Shown: piece after piece, positions 44,382 to 52,568 of the stretch
How the letters are laid out: each line of letters begins with the position of its first letter
Numbering within the stretch: position 1 is the stretch's first letter
Source: Deferribacteres bacterium
GTDB lineage: Bacteria; Chrysiogenota; Deferribacteres; Deferribacterales; Geovibrionaceae
Assembly (NCBI GenBank): GCA_023395255.1
Contig: JAEWZN010000008.1
Location: 1 to 64,000 of the forward strand
Length of the DNA: 64,000 bases
Direction: 5' to 3'
Translations under genes and position numbers: made by a program
The notes under the pieces: generated by a model
What the model saw: only the letters and a program-made list of their open reading frames with translations
Database searches by the model: none
Told to the model about the DNA's origin: nothing

Positions 44382-45569
44382 ATGAGCGGAATTAATTTAC
44401 TTAAATATCATGATAAAAGCTTTTCAGACATTCACCGTCTGATGCACGGAGAGATAGAGGACGAGCTGTTCACACAGCTTGTCCTTGCTCCCGCGCAGAA
44501 TAAAACAAGGCCGAAACCCCGCCGACTGCTCAGTCCGGTATACGCGGCCGCCCTCCTGCTCACTCTGAGCGCCGGAGCAGTCTCCTATTTTTATTATAAT
44601 ACAGGCACAACACCTGCCGACCTCGTTAAACCGATTTCGGAAAAAACATCCACTGACGGAGCAGCGCCTCCGCCAAAAACACGGCTTGAAAGAGAAGGAT
44701 ATACCAAAATAGGCGAAATAGTTTTTCTGGATGAAAATGCCGAGGAAACCACGGTTGTCATAGAGTCCGAGTATGTTCCCGAACCTGAGCCGGAAGAAAG
44801 CACTGCACCCGAACTGCCTGCTGTTGCGGTAAAATCTCTTGATGTTACCACCGAACCCCTGCCAAGAAAGACCGCTATCGCAAGGGGAACCTATGTCGCA
44901 GTGGGCAGAGAGGAAAGCCGTGCTGTCGGTGCTGGCCCCATTGCGGAAACTAAAAAGGAAGAGCCTAAGCCCGCCGCGGCTCCTGCTCCGAAACCTGAGC
45001 CTGTGAAGACGCAGCCCGTTCCAAAACCAGCAGAGCAGCCCAAACCTGCGGAAATGAGGAAGACTCCTGAACCTCAGAAACCAGCGGCGGCTCAGAAAGA
45101 ACCCGCCGGACAGCCGGAAGCTCCTAAACCTGCACCTGCGAAGATTGCTGCTTTGCCGGTGTCAATCCCTGAGAAAATATACAGCATCGAATTTGAAAAT
45201 GTTAATTCTGCAAAAAGATACACTATCCTTGCCAATGCGGAGAGAGCCGGTCTTAAGGGTACTGAGAAGCTTGTTTCATCATCGGAAACCACCGCATGGA
45301 GAGTTTACAGGCTTGTACCCGGTTCAAAAACTCAGATCGCAGGACGCGGTGTGGAGTTTGTTGCCGATTTGTCAGATAAAGAGCAGGCTATTGAGTTTGT
45401 GCAAAAAAATAATATTCCCGCTGCAATTAAACAGGTAAAAATTGAAAATAGTGTATATAATATAACAGTTTGCTGTACGACTGCCGAAAAAGCACGCAAT
45501 TTCGTTTCCTATAATAAGGCAAATGCGGAAAATACGCGGCTCGTACCTTCGACAGATAAAAGTAATTGA
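44382..45569 (+). CDS. Single-pass envelope protein with Pro/Lys-rich linker
   Basis: A 395-aa protein. A cytoplasmic N-terminus (about 45 residues, KPRRLLS before the membrane) leads to one helix (PVYAAALLLTLSAGAVSYFYY). A long Pro/Glu/Lys/Ala-rich linker follows (PKPAAAPAPKPEPVKT style, about residues 140-250). The end is a folded pair of repeats (IYSIEFENVNSAKRYTILANAERAG and FVADLSDKEQAIEFVQKNN) that look like SPOR/TonB-type periplasmic modules. The linker could span the periplasm. The exact family is not recognised. The ATG at 44382 (TTG 44379 also possible) lacks a strong ribosome site. It precedes ihfA. Confidence 0.7.
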   Translation: MSGINLLKYHDKSFSDIHRLMHGEIEDELFTQLVLAPAQNKTRPKPRRLLSPVYAAALLLTLSAGAVSYFYYNTGTTPADLVKPISEKTSTDGAAPPPKTRLEREGYTKIGEIVFLDENAEETTVVIESEYVPEPEPEESTAPELPAVAVKSLDVTTEPLPRKTAIARGTYVAVGREESRAVGAGPIAETKKEEPKPAAAPAPKPEPVKTQPVPKPAEQPKPAEMRKTPEPQKPAAAQKEPAGQPEAPKPAPAKIAALPVSIPEKIYSIEFENVNSAKRYTILANAERAGLKGTEKLVSSSETTAWRVYRLVPGSKTQIAGRGVEFVADLSDKEQAIEFVQKNNIPAAIKQVKIENSVYNITVCCTTAEKARNFVSYNKANAENTRLVPSTDKSN

Positions 45570-45615
45570 CTGTAAATAAAAGGCTATTATAATTTTGTCT
45601 ATAAGGGAGGCTGTT

Positions 45616-45891
45616 ATGACAAAAGCTGACATCGTCGAAACCGTACACGAAAAGCTTGGACTTACCAAGAAGGACATTTCCAAAGTAGTGGATGAAGTTT
45701 TTGATGCAATCAGGGGCAATATCCTTGATAAGAACAACGTCAAAATTTCCGGCTTCGGCAACTTTGAAGTAAAAAAGAGAGGCAGAAGAATCGGCAGAAA
45801 CCCTAAAACAGGCGTGGAAACTGTTATCGAACCCCGCACTGTTGTGGTTTTCAGACCCAGCCAGATATTCAAAGACGAGGTAAATGACTGA
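45616..45891 (+). CDS. ihfA: HU/IHF-family DNA-binding protein (IHF alpha-like)
   Basis: A 91-aa histone-like protein. It has MTKADIVETVHEKLGLTKKDISKVVDEVFDAI, GFGNFEVKKRGRRIGRNPKTGVETVIEPRTVVVFRPS, where RNPKTG is the beta-arm tip that kinks DNA. The ATG at 45616 follows AAGGGAGG. It overlaps the MerR-family gene by eight bases, the order common for ihfA and its MerR neighbour in many proteobacteria-like genomes. Confidence 0.93.
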   Translation: MTKADIVETVHEKLGLTKKDISKVVDEVFDAIRGNILDKNNVKISGFGNFEVKKRGRRIGRNPKTGVETVIEPRTVVVFRPSQIFKDEVND

Positions 45892-46222
45892 TAAGCTTTA
45901 CTACAAAATAGGCGAGGTCTGCGAGATAACGGAGCTCAAATCCTCCGTGCTGCGTTTTTGGGAGAAGGAATTTAAACAGCTCCGTCCTGTTAAATCAGGA
46001 GGCGGACAGCGTTTTTATACCAAAAAACACCTTGACCTGATCTTTTCCCTGAAACGTATGCTTTATGAAGAAAAGCTTACCATTGAAGGTGTGCGCAGAA
46101 AGCTTAACAAGGTTTTGAACGAACCGATGAAGGCGCAGGCGCAGGTTTCACAGACTCCTGTTTCCCCGGAAGATATTAAAAAAGAGCTTTTGGATATTCT
46201 TAATATCCTTAAAGATAAGTAG
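45884..46222 (+). CDS. MerR-family transcriptional regulator
   Basis: A 112-aa regulator with an N-terminal winged helix-turn-helix (YYKIGEVCEITELKSSVLRFWEKEFKQLRPVKSGGGQRFYTKKHLDLI) and a short C-terminal helix. No effector domain is present. This small form typically follows ihfA. A hairpin at 46223-46250 follows its stop. Confidence 0.92.
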   Translation: MTDKLYYKIGEVCEITELKSSVLRFWEKEFKQLRPVKSGGGQRFYTKKHLDLIFSLKRMLYEEKLTIEGVRRKLNKVLNEPMKAQAQVSQTPVSPEDIKKELLDILNILKDK

Positions 46223-46250
46223 CGGCAGCCTTTACCCGATTAGGCTGCCG
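46223..46250 (+). terminator. Probable terminator after ihfA-merR
   Basis: CGGCAGCCT pairs with AGGCTGCCG (46223-46250). The following T-tract is weak (TATTCATTAT), so it may only attenuate. Confidence 0.55.
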
Positions 46251-46331
46251 TATTCATTATATTCAAAAAAATTCGATGAAGTTCTCAGAACACTTTCTAG
46301 AGCGCAATTACTTTTTTTTCAAGGAGTTGGT

Positions 46332-47144
46332 ATGCAGCCAGAATTGGAATATGAATATCATTCTTCATACGGCACAATAAAATATGAAATAAAAGGAGAG
46401 GGGGAGCCGCTCATCCTTGTACACGGCACACCGTGGTCATCATACAATTGGCGCAAAGTGATTCCCGCCCTGAGTCAGTGGTTTACGGTTTATTACTATG
46501 ACCTGCTCGGATACGGCATGTCCGAAAAATCAGAAGGAGATGTCTCTCTGGGTGTTCAGAACGTTATTCTTAAAGAGTTGATTGATTTCTGGAAACTGGA
46601 TAACCCTAAAATAGTCGGGCATGATTTCGGTGGTGCGACGGTGTTGAGAGCGCATCTGCTGAACAGACAGCCGTTTCAGAAAATACTCCTGATCGACCCT
46701 GTGGCTGTTTCCCCTTGGGGGTCACCGTTTTTCAGCCACGTGGCAAATCATGAACCTGCTTTCAGCGGACTTCCCGATTACATTCACGATGCGGTTTTGA
46801 CGAGATATATTGAAGGAGCGACCTATACTCCAATAGGAAGGGAAACTCTGCAGGAAATCAAGAAGCCTTGGTTAGGAAAAGAAGGGCAGGCAGCTTTTTA
46901 CCGTCAGATAGCACAATCAGACAGGAAATATACTGACGAGGCCGAAGCGTTCTATCATGAAATTAAAGTTCCTGTGCTTTTGCTCTGGGGAGAAAGCGAC
47001 CAGTGGATTCCAGTGGAAAGGGGGATTGAGCTCAGCAGAAAAATAAAAACCTCTGAGCTTGTCACGATTCCGCAGGCCGGTCATCTGGCTCAGGAGGACC
47101 AGCCCGCGCTTCTCGTTTCCTATATACTTAAGTTTATGGGCTGA
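46332..47144 (+). CDS. Alpha/beta hydrolase with Asp nucleophile
   Basis: A 270-aa alpha/beta-hydrolase-fold enzyme. The oxyanion segment is HGTPWSSYNWRKVIP and the nucleophile elbow GHDFGG, where Asp replaces the Ser of esterases. The acid is in LLWGESDQWIPVERG and the His in AGHLAQEDQP. An Asp nucleophile is typical of haloalkane dehalogenases, fluoroacetate dehalogenases and epoxide hydrolases, so one of these reactions is likely. It is a single gene with AAGGAG before the ATG. Confidence 0.88.
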   Translation: MQPELEYEYHSSYGTIKYEIKGEGEPLILVHGTPWSSYNWRKVIPALSQWFTVYYYDLLGYGMSEKSEGDVSLGVQNVILKELIDFWKLDNPKIVGHDFGGATVLRAHLLNRQPFQKILLIDPVAVSPWGSPFFSHVANHEPAFSGLPDYIHDAVLTRYIEGATYTPIGRETLQEIKKPWLGKEGQAAFYRQIAQSDRKYTDEAEAFYHEIKVPVLLLWGESDQWIPVERGIELSRKIKTSELVTIPQAGHLAQEDQPALLVSYILKFMG

Positions 47145-47160
47145 TACACGCTTCAGCCGT

Positions 47161-47970
47161 TTATTTGCTGCTGTTGTCTGACTTGGGGGGACGAACAGGT
47201 TTTATGATCTCTTTCTTCTGTGTCTGTCCCTGAACATTTATGCGCGAGGAAAAGAGGTCAAGCTCTCTGAAAGCGCTGTTCACATCATCACCGAATTCTA
47301 TGTTCCTTACTTCGTTCCCGTCTATTGATACGGCTGTTCCGCCTTTTATGCTGAATTCTTTTACGTATTCCACGAACTCCTCATTCTGCTCTCTCAGGTA
47401 TTTTTCATAGTCGCTCATGGTTTCATTGACGAAGTTGTTATATTCCTCCTGAACCTGCTCCACATACCTTTTGAACTCGCCTTCCACAGAAGTGAACTCA
47501 AGCTCGCCTTCTTTGAGGTAAACTTTGGCAGGGGCGGTTCCTATTCCGTCTGCATTAGGCTCAACCTCAACAAGGAAGGTTGTGCCCTTAACACCGATTA
47601 CCGTGGTCTGAAGGCCAATCTGAACCCCTTGAGCCTCATTTGTTTTGGTTATTTTGAAAACAACTTTACCCTCAGCGGGGGAGTATTTCTTAAAATCGTC
47701 TATAGTCAGCATTGATTTTTCCAGCACAACCACCTTTGACTGGTCTCTGAAATTTATAAACGCCTTGCTTTTGCCGGAGGTTTTTATTCTGTCACCTTTG
47801 AAAAGTTTGTGGTTATTCTTTCGGAACGTTTCTCCGCGTACTTCATTCTCTTTGTAGATATTGACTTTTCCTTCGGCTGAGGCTATCTCTCCAAGAGAGA
47901 CTTTATCAACTGAAAAAGCTGTGGCTGTGATCACGGTAAAAACTGCTGCAAGGAATAGGATCTTTTTCAT
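47161..47970 (-). CDS. FecR-domain periplasmic protein
   Basis: A 269-aa exported protein. The signal peptide (MKKILFLAAVFTVITATAFS) precedes a FecR-type domain (GKVNIYKENEVRGETF ... GVQIGLQTTVIGVKGTTFLVE). A C-terminal coiled coil follows (VEQVQEEYNNFVNETMSDYEKYLREQNEE) with a short beta part. The coiled coil resembles the N-terminal region of the transglycosylase encoded nearby at 49215. The ATG at 47970 follows CGGAGA. It is divergent from the lipoprotein cluster and shares the 47971-48131 gap, which shows no firm promoter. Confidence 0.83.
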   Translation of the reverse strand: MKKILFLAAVFTVITATAFSVDKVSLGEIASAEGKVNIYKENEVRGETFRKNNHKLFKGDRIKTSGKSKAFINFRDQSKVVVLEKSMLTIDDFKKYSPAEGKVVFKITKTNEAQGVQIGLQTTVIGVKGTTFLVEVEPNADGIGTAPAKVYLKEGELEFTSVEGEFKRYVEQVQEEYNNFVNETMSDYEKYLREQNEEFVEYVKEFSIKGGTAVSIDGNEVRNIEFGDDVNSAFRELDLFSSRINVQGQTQKKEIIKPVRPPKSDNSSK

Positions 47971-48131
47971 GATATTTCTCCGCATGTATATGAATCGCTG
48001 ATAATTTATATTACCTTATATTTTGGTTATCCAGTGAATTTTCCCTTTTTTCATACGGAGAGGGAATGTATTATTTTTTAAAAGTGGTACAATGATACAG
48101 AAAGAACGTTAATAACCCTATAGGAGGATTT

Positions 48132-48698
48132 ATGAAAAGAATAATTTTGGCGGTTATGTTTGTTGCTTTTGTTGCTGTCGGCTGCGGAGGAAAAAGTGCT
48201 GAAGCGCCGAAAGTTATCGATCCCTGCTTTAACGGTGCTCCCGCATGGGTTCTCAGCCCTGAGCTTGAGGGCGGTCTTGCCGCTTCCGGTTCAGCTAAGG
48301 TCGGCCCCGCCGGAATGCAGTTTGCTAAAACTGAGGCTATGGCCGCAGGCAGAGACGAGCTTGCGAGAATCATAAGCCTTAAAGTGCAGAACATGGTTAA
48401 GAACTTCACTCAGGTAACAGGTGTGGGCGATGCTCAGACAGTTGACAAAGTTTCTTCTCAGGTTTCCAAACAGGTTGCCAACGAAACTCTCAACGGCTCC
48501 AGACAGAAAAACATCTGGCAGTCTCCTTGCGGAGATCTCTGGATACTTGTTGTCCTTGACCCTGCTGTAGTTAAGGAACAGGCTAAACAGGCTGTTCAGA
48601 CAAGCTACAAAAACGATCAGGCTCTGTGGCAGCAGTTCCAGGCTAAAAAAGCCTACGAAGAGCTTGATAAAGAAATTGCAAAAGAATTCGGCCAGTAA
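48132..48698 (+). CDS. LPP20-family lipoprotein
   Basis: A 188-aa lipoprotein (lipobox AFVAVGCG). The domain has APAWVLSPELEGGLAASGSAK and RDELARIISLKVQNMVKNF, matching the two other LPP20-like proteins at 48799 and 50441. The family is named after the Helicobacter Lpp20 lipoprotein; its molecular role is unknown. AGGAGG precedes the ATG, and a terminator lies at 48706-48725. Confidence 0.85.
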   Translation: MKRIILAVMFVAFVAVGCGGKSAEAPKVIDPCFNGAPAWVLSPELEGGLAASGSAKVGPAGMQFAKTEAMAAGRDELARIISLKVQNMVKNFTQVTGVGDAQTVDKVSSQVSKQVANETLNGSRQKNIWQSPCGDLWILVVLDPAVVKEQAKQAVQTSYKNDQALWQQFQAKKAYEELDKEIAKEFGQ

Positions 48699-48705
48699 AA
48701 TATCC

Positions 48706-48725
48706 GGGGGCGTTTTTACGCCCCC
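48706..48725 (+). terminator. Intrinsic terminator
   Basis: GGGGGCG pairs with CGCCCCC (48706-48725), followed by ATTGTTT. It lies directly after the LPP20-family gene. Confidence 0.75.
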
Positions 48726-48798
48726 ATTGTTTAAACCCTGTATCATGCCCGCTCTTTAAGATCTTTAAAGAGGGAATCCCCGCTGTAAGGACACTTTT

Positions 48799-49215
48799 AT
48801 GAAACAAACCTCTAAATTCATTGTCTTAATCATATTAATGAGCTTTATATACGCCTGTGCACCGCAGACTGTTACAGCGCCCGTGCCGGTGCAGAAGCCT
48901 GAATGGCTGTGGAAACCGTCTGACGGCGGCAGGATAGGAGGCGTTGGTATAGCCAAAGAGCATATCCGCGGCCTTGATGCACAGCGCAAGCTGGCAGTTT
49001 CCAGAGCCATAGACTCCATAGCGGCACAGCTTGGCGTTCAGGTGCAGAATATTACTGTGCTGGAATCACATGCGTCTTCTTTGGGCGCTGCCTCAACAAC
49101 AATCGATTCCTACAGCATACACACTGTGCAGGGGAATACGGTTAAGGCTGCCGTGAGAGAGTTCTGGACAGACCCTCAGACCAGCGAACTTTATGTATGG
49201 ATGGTGCTTGAATAA
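48799..49215 (+). CDS. LPP20-family lipoprotein, second copy
   Basis: A 138-aa lipoprotein (lipobox MSFIYAC). The PEWLWKPSDGGRIGGVGIAKEH start and AVSRAIDSIAAQLGVQVQN helix match the LPP20 type, and VREFWTDPQTSELYVWMVLE closes the beta sheet. It starts a tight operon: its stop overlaps the next ATG. Confidence 0.82.
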   Translation: MKQTSKFIVLIILMSFIYACAPQTVTAPVPVQKPEWLWKPSDGGRIGGVGIAKEHIRGLDAQRKLAVSRAIDSIAAQLGVQVQNITVLESHASSLGAASTTIDSYSIHTVQGNTVKAAVREFWTDPQTSELYVWMVLE

Positions 49216-50423
49216 TGAAAAAACTTTTTTACCTCGCGGCTGTTATGCTTTTTGCCTCCTTTGCCTTTGCAGAAGGGTTTGATGATTTTAAAGAGAGTAT
49301 GGACAATGGTTTCAGTGACGAGAAAAAAAGCTTTGACACTTATAAGGAAGAGCTTGAAAAAGAATTTACAGAATACAAACGCATAATTAATGAAGAGTAC
49401 GCAGCCTACAGGAAAGACATTCTCACTCAGTGGAACGAAGCCGAGATGAGCACACCCACAAAATGGGTGGAATATACTGACGGACTGAAAAAAAAGAAGG
49501 TGGTTGACTTTGAAAACGGAACATATCGTCTTGAGGTGATAGGCAGGGATTACTCTGCCGTGGAAAAAGAGCTTGATGCCCTCATGAAGGATATGCTTGG
49601 TGTGGATAAGGCAACGGCCTTTCAGCGGTATGTTCCTGCAAAAAAAACCGATGAAAAAGCCCGCGAGAAGCTAAAAAACATAGCTACCGGGAATGTGGGG
49701 AATGAAAGTGTGATCGGCAGCGCCATCACCGGCAAGGAAAACCCCGCAAAAAAAGATATAGATCTGGCGGCAGAAAAACTTAAAGAGAATGCGGAGGTTA
49801 AGACAGAACCTTCAAAGACGGGTGAAACTGTTTTTATAATGCAGGGCAAGCTTCCTCCTGAAACATACAGAAATAAGGCTGAGCAGCTTAATCCTTCTGT
49901 CCAGAAATACTCAAAGGAGTTTAAAATACAGCCTTCGCTGGTTTTCTCCGTGATACAGACTGAAAGCGCATTTAATCCGGTCGCCCAGTCACATATTCCT
50001 GCATACGGACTTATGCAGATTGTGCCGACATCCGCCGGAAAAGATGTGGCACAGCTTCTCATGGGCAAACCGCTGATACTTACTCCTTCATATCTTTTTA
50101 ATACCGACAATAATATAAGGGCAGGCACAGCGTATCTGCACATACTGTATTACAGATACCTTAAGGCGGTTAACCACCCGGAAAGCAGATTCTACTGCTC
50201 AATTGCGGCTTATAATACAGGCGCAGGGAACGTTGCTTCCGCTTTTAACGGGCGTAATGCAGGGAAAAACAGGTACAATGTAACAACGGCAGCGGGGATT
50301 ATAAACGGCATGGCTCCTGCCGCTGTTTATGACTATCTCAGGGCTAAGCTGGAATATGACGAAGCCAGAAGATACATTGTAAAGGTTACGGATGTATTGC
50401 CTACGTACAGATACTTTGACTGA
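49215..50423 (+). CDS. MltC-like lytic transglycosylase
   Basis: A 402-aa exported murein transglycosylase. The signal peptide (MKKLFYLAAVMLFASFAFA) is followed by a charged coiled-coil N-terminal domain of the MltC type (DUF3393). The SLT catalytic domain is at about residues 240-395: SVIQTESAFNPVAQS with the catalytic Glu, YGLMQIVP and YNTGAGNV. It cleaves peptidoglycan glycans to 1,6-anhydro products. E. coli MltC is a lipoprotein; this one seems to have a normal signal peptide. It is flanked by two LPP20-type lipoprotein genes in one operon. Confidence 0.9.
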   Translation: MKKLFYLAAVMLFASFAFAEGFDDFKESMDNGFSDEKKSFDTYKEELEKEFTEYKRIINEEYAAYRKDILTQWNEAEMSTPTKWVEYTDGLKKKKVVDFENGTYRLEVIGRDYSAVEKELDALMKDMLGVDKATAFQRYVPAKKTDEKAREKLKNIATGNVGNESVIGSAITGKENPAKKDIDLAAEKLKENAEVKTEPSKTGETVFIMQGKLPPETYRNKAEQLNPSVQKYSKEFKIQPSLVFSVIQTESAFNPVAQSHIPAYGLMQIVPTSAGKDVAQLLMGKPLILTPSYLFNTDNNIRAGTAYLHILYYRYLKAVNHPESRFYCSIAAYNTGAGNVASAFNGRNAGKNRYNVTTAAGIINGMAPAAVYDYLRAKLEYDEARRYIVKVTDVLPTYRYFD

Positions 50424-50440
50424 AAAATCAGGGGGTTGTA

Positions 50441-51097
50441 ATGCTTAAAACCATAGCCGCTGTTGCGGTTTCACTGACATTTGCCGGATGCATGGCTTCC
50501 AAGACTGAAGCTCCGAAGCCGGCCGTACATAATACAAAACAGGTTCAGCAGAATAGGGCTGATGATGCTTTTAAAGAGCTTGATAAAGAGGTCAGCGGTC
50601 AGGGTACAGGGCTTGAAGGCATGGAGAAACCGTCTGTTCCTGCTCCCACACCCGCGCCTGCGGCTGAAAAGGCTCCGGAGATACCCAAACCGGAATATGC
50701 AAACAGACCTGTGGACAAGGACAATCTGGGTCCGGTGACGAAATATCCCATGCAGAACGGCTTTCCTGTGTGGTTTGCCACGCCTAATATGGACGGTTAT
50801 ATAGGTGCTGTCGGTATAGCAAAGCAGCAGGCCAGAGGCGGCATAGCAGCCCAGCGCAGAGTGGCAAAAGCTCTTGCGCAGAATGACCTTGCCAGAAGCA
50901 TAAAAGTTATTGTCAGTTCTGAAGTGAATATAGAAAAGCTGAATGTGGATACACAGACGCTTAAATATTATCAGAGCAAAGTTTCCACCCTTTCCCGCCA
51001 TCAGGCAGAAGAGGTATTAAGTGATTTTGAAATACGCGATGAATGGCTTGACCCGAAAACGAAGGAACTTTACGTCTGGCTTGTGTTAAGAAAATAA
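50441..51097 (+). CDS. LPP20-family lipoprotein, third copy
   Basis: A 218-aa lipoprotein (lipobox SLTFAGC). A Pro/Ala-rich linker (PAPTPAPAAEKAPEIPKPE) precedes an LPP20-type domain (FPVWFATPNMDGYIGAVGIAKQQARGGIAAQRRVAKALAQND ... IRDEWLDPKTKELYVWLVLRK). It closely resembles the copy at 48799, so the two probably arose by duplication. It is the last gene of the operon, with a terminator at 51107-51149. Confidence 0.84.
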   Translation: MLKTIAAVAVSLTFAGCMASKTEAPKPAVHNTKQVQQNRADDAFKELDKEVSGQGTGLEGMEKPSVPAPTPAPAAEKAPEIPKPEYANRPVDKDNLGPVTKYPMQNGFPVWFATPNMDGYIGAVGIAKQQARGGIAAQRRVAKALAQNDLARSIKVIVSSEVNIEKLNVDTQTLKYYQSKVSTLSRHQAEEVLSDFEIRDEWLDPKTKELYVWLVLRK

Positions 51098-51106
51098 GTT
51101 GTTCTC

Positions 51107-51149
51107 AGGCAAATAATGGTGTAATCATACTCTGTTATTTGCCTTTTTT
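51107..51149 (+). terminator. Intrinsic terminator of the lipoprotein/MltC operon
   Basis: AGGCAAATAA (51107-51116) pairs with TTATTTGCCT (51135-51144), then five T. Confidence 0.85.
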
Positions 51150-51281
51150 ATATTTTGCTGTTAATGTTTTCATCTCCGTTTACGATAATAAAGGAGGGGC
51201 AGGTGTTAACCTGTTCCGTTATTGCATGTTTAATGATATTATATTTACAGAAGTATGCTTTCAGTTTCACGAGGGGGTATG

Positions 51282-51614
51282 ATGAAGATACACACTGAAG
51301 ATTACGGCCAGTTTAAAGTTCTGAAAGTCGCCGGAAAGGTCGACATACTCACTTCATCTGAGATCAGGGCTAAGCTTGCCGAAGTTGCCAGAGCAAAGAT
51401 AAATGTGCTTGTGGTGGATCTTGACAAAGTTGTGTACATGGATTCATCCGGGCTTGCCACTTTCCTTGAGGGGCTTAAAAGTATGAAGGAGTACGGCGGC
51501 GTTCTGCGTCTGGTAAATGTTCCCGAAAGAATAGACAAGGTTCTCAAGCTTATGAAGCTTGATCAGGTTTTTGAAGTTTACGAATCTGTTGACGAAGCTG
51601 CCAGAGGAAAATAA
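51282..51614 (+). CDS. STAS-domain anti-sigma factor antagonist
   Basis: A 110-aa single STAS domain protein of the SpoIIAA/RsbV type. The phospho-acceptor motif is YMDSSGLATFL, where the first Ser of DSSG is the usual target of a partner kinase. No RsbW-type kinase or sigma factor is adjacent, so partners are elsewhere. The ATG at 51282 (or 51279) follows GAGGGGG. It is a single gene between two terminators. Confidence 0.9.
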   Translation: MKIHTEDYGQFKVLKVAGKVDILTSSEIRAKLAEVARAKINVLVVDLDKVVYMDSSGLATFLEGLKSMKEYGGVLRLVNVPERIDKVLKLMKLDQVFEVYESVDEAARGK

Positions 51615-51654
51615 TAACCTGCTTCTTGATAAAACGTTTAAACAGTTTGCTTAT

Positions 51655-51692
51655 AAAAAAAGCCGCTCCGTAAGAAGCGGCTTTTGTTTTTT
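51655..51692. terminator. Bidirectional terminator
   Basis: AGCCGCT pairs with AGCGGCT (51661-51682), with A-rich sequence before and T-rich sequence after. It serves the STAS gene (plus) and the cytochrome b gene (minus). Confidence 0.85.
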
Positions 51693-51714
51693 GTTATGAG
51701 TGACTGAGGTTGTT

Positions 51715-52413
51715 TTAGTCGTCTGAAACGTCTGTTTTCCATCCGGAGAAGATGGAGCTTATATCCCCTGCACGGGTTCTGAAATCCACAAGAGCGGCGG
51801 CATACAGATGCACCACAAGGAAAGTTGCTATAAGAAACACTACAAAGTAGTGCATCATTCTGATGTACTGAACGTTGCCTATGAGGCTGAACCAGCTAAG
51901 CATGCCGTGGAGGGTTCCGTTCGGGTCATTGAGAGACCAGAGGTAGAAGCCGCTGAGTATCTGGAAGAAGAATATAAGGAAAATCGCCAGGTAGGCATAC
52001 TGTGCCATGGGGTTGTGGGTTATTATGTGTTTCGGGTGTTTTTCCATGAAGGCGTAGTATTTCAGGTACTGGATTATAAGTTCCCTGTCCTTTTTGTTAA
52101 AAGGATTGTAGAAGGTGCGCCAGTTGGCGTACTGATTGCCTACTATTACATAAGCCACCCTGAGCAGGACGCTGAATGTGAACACCATGCCGGCAACATA
52201 ATGGATAAACCGCATCTGTCCCATGACGTATGGTTCGGTAAGTGCGTTGTCATAGGTGAAGAATGGGAAATGGATGTAAAGCCCTGTGCTGATGAGGATC
52301 GTTATACAGATTACATTAAGCCAGTGACTGAACCTGACAGGCATCTGCCAGACGTAGATGAAACCTTTTGCCGGGCACAGATGCCGCATTTCTGCGGTGA
52401 GTTTGGGAGTCAT
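51715..52413 (-). CDS. Cytochrome b subunit, hydrogenase HyaC type
   Basis: A 232-aa integral membrane protein with about four to five helices, of the Ni/Fe-hydrogenase b-type cytochrome (HyaC/cyt b561) family. Likely haem histidines lie in VRFSHWLNV, RFIHYVAGM, RMMHYFVVF and VVHLYAAAL. It passes electrons from a periplasmic dehydrogenase or hydrogenase to quinones. No hydrogenase large or small subunit gene is adjacent, so it is an orphan here. The 52414-52568 gap upstream shows no firm promoter. Confidence 0.88.
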   Translation of the reverse strand: MTPKLTAEMRHLCPAKGFIYVWQMPVRFSHWLNVICITILISTGLYIHFPFFTYDNALTEPYVMGQMRFIHYVAGMVFTFSVLLRVAYVIVGNQYANWRTFYNPFNKKDRELIIQYLKYYAFMEKHPKHIITHNPMAQYAYLAIFLIFFFQILSGFYLWSLNDPNGTLHGMLSWFSLIGNVQYIRMMHYFVVFLIATFLVVHLYAAALVDFRTRAGDISSIFSGWKTDVSDD

Positions 52414-52568
52414 AGCAACCTCCGGGAAAGTCTTATGAACTAATGATACAACTCTTCATCATCCATGTCCAGTCGAATAAGTGTTTTATTATGAAAATCA
52501 GCTCATTTATCAGTTGCTTTTTATGCCGCTGGCTCACTGATGCGGGTGAAAAGCAGAGTCTGTTTTAT

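Noticed and set aside
51808..52443. Plus-strand open frame of 211 codons opposite the cytochrome b gene
   Set aside because: It is rich in Glu/His/Tyr as expected for an antisense of a membrane protein gene, and has no ribosome site or family match.
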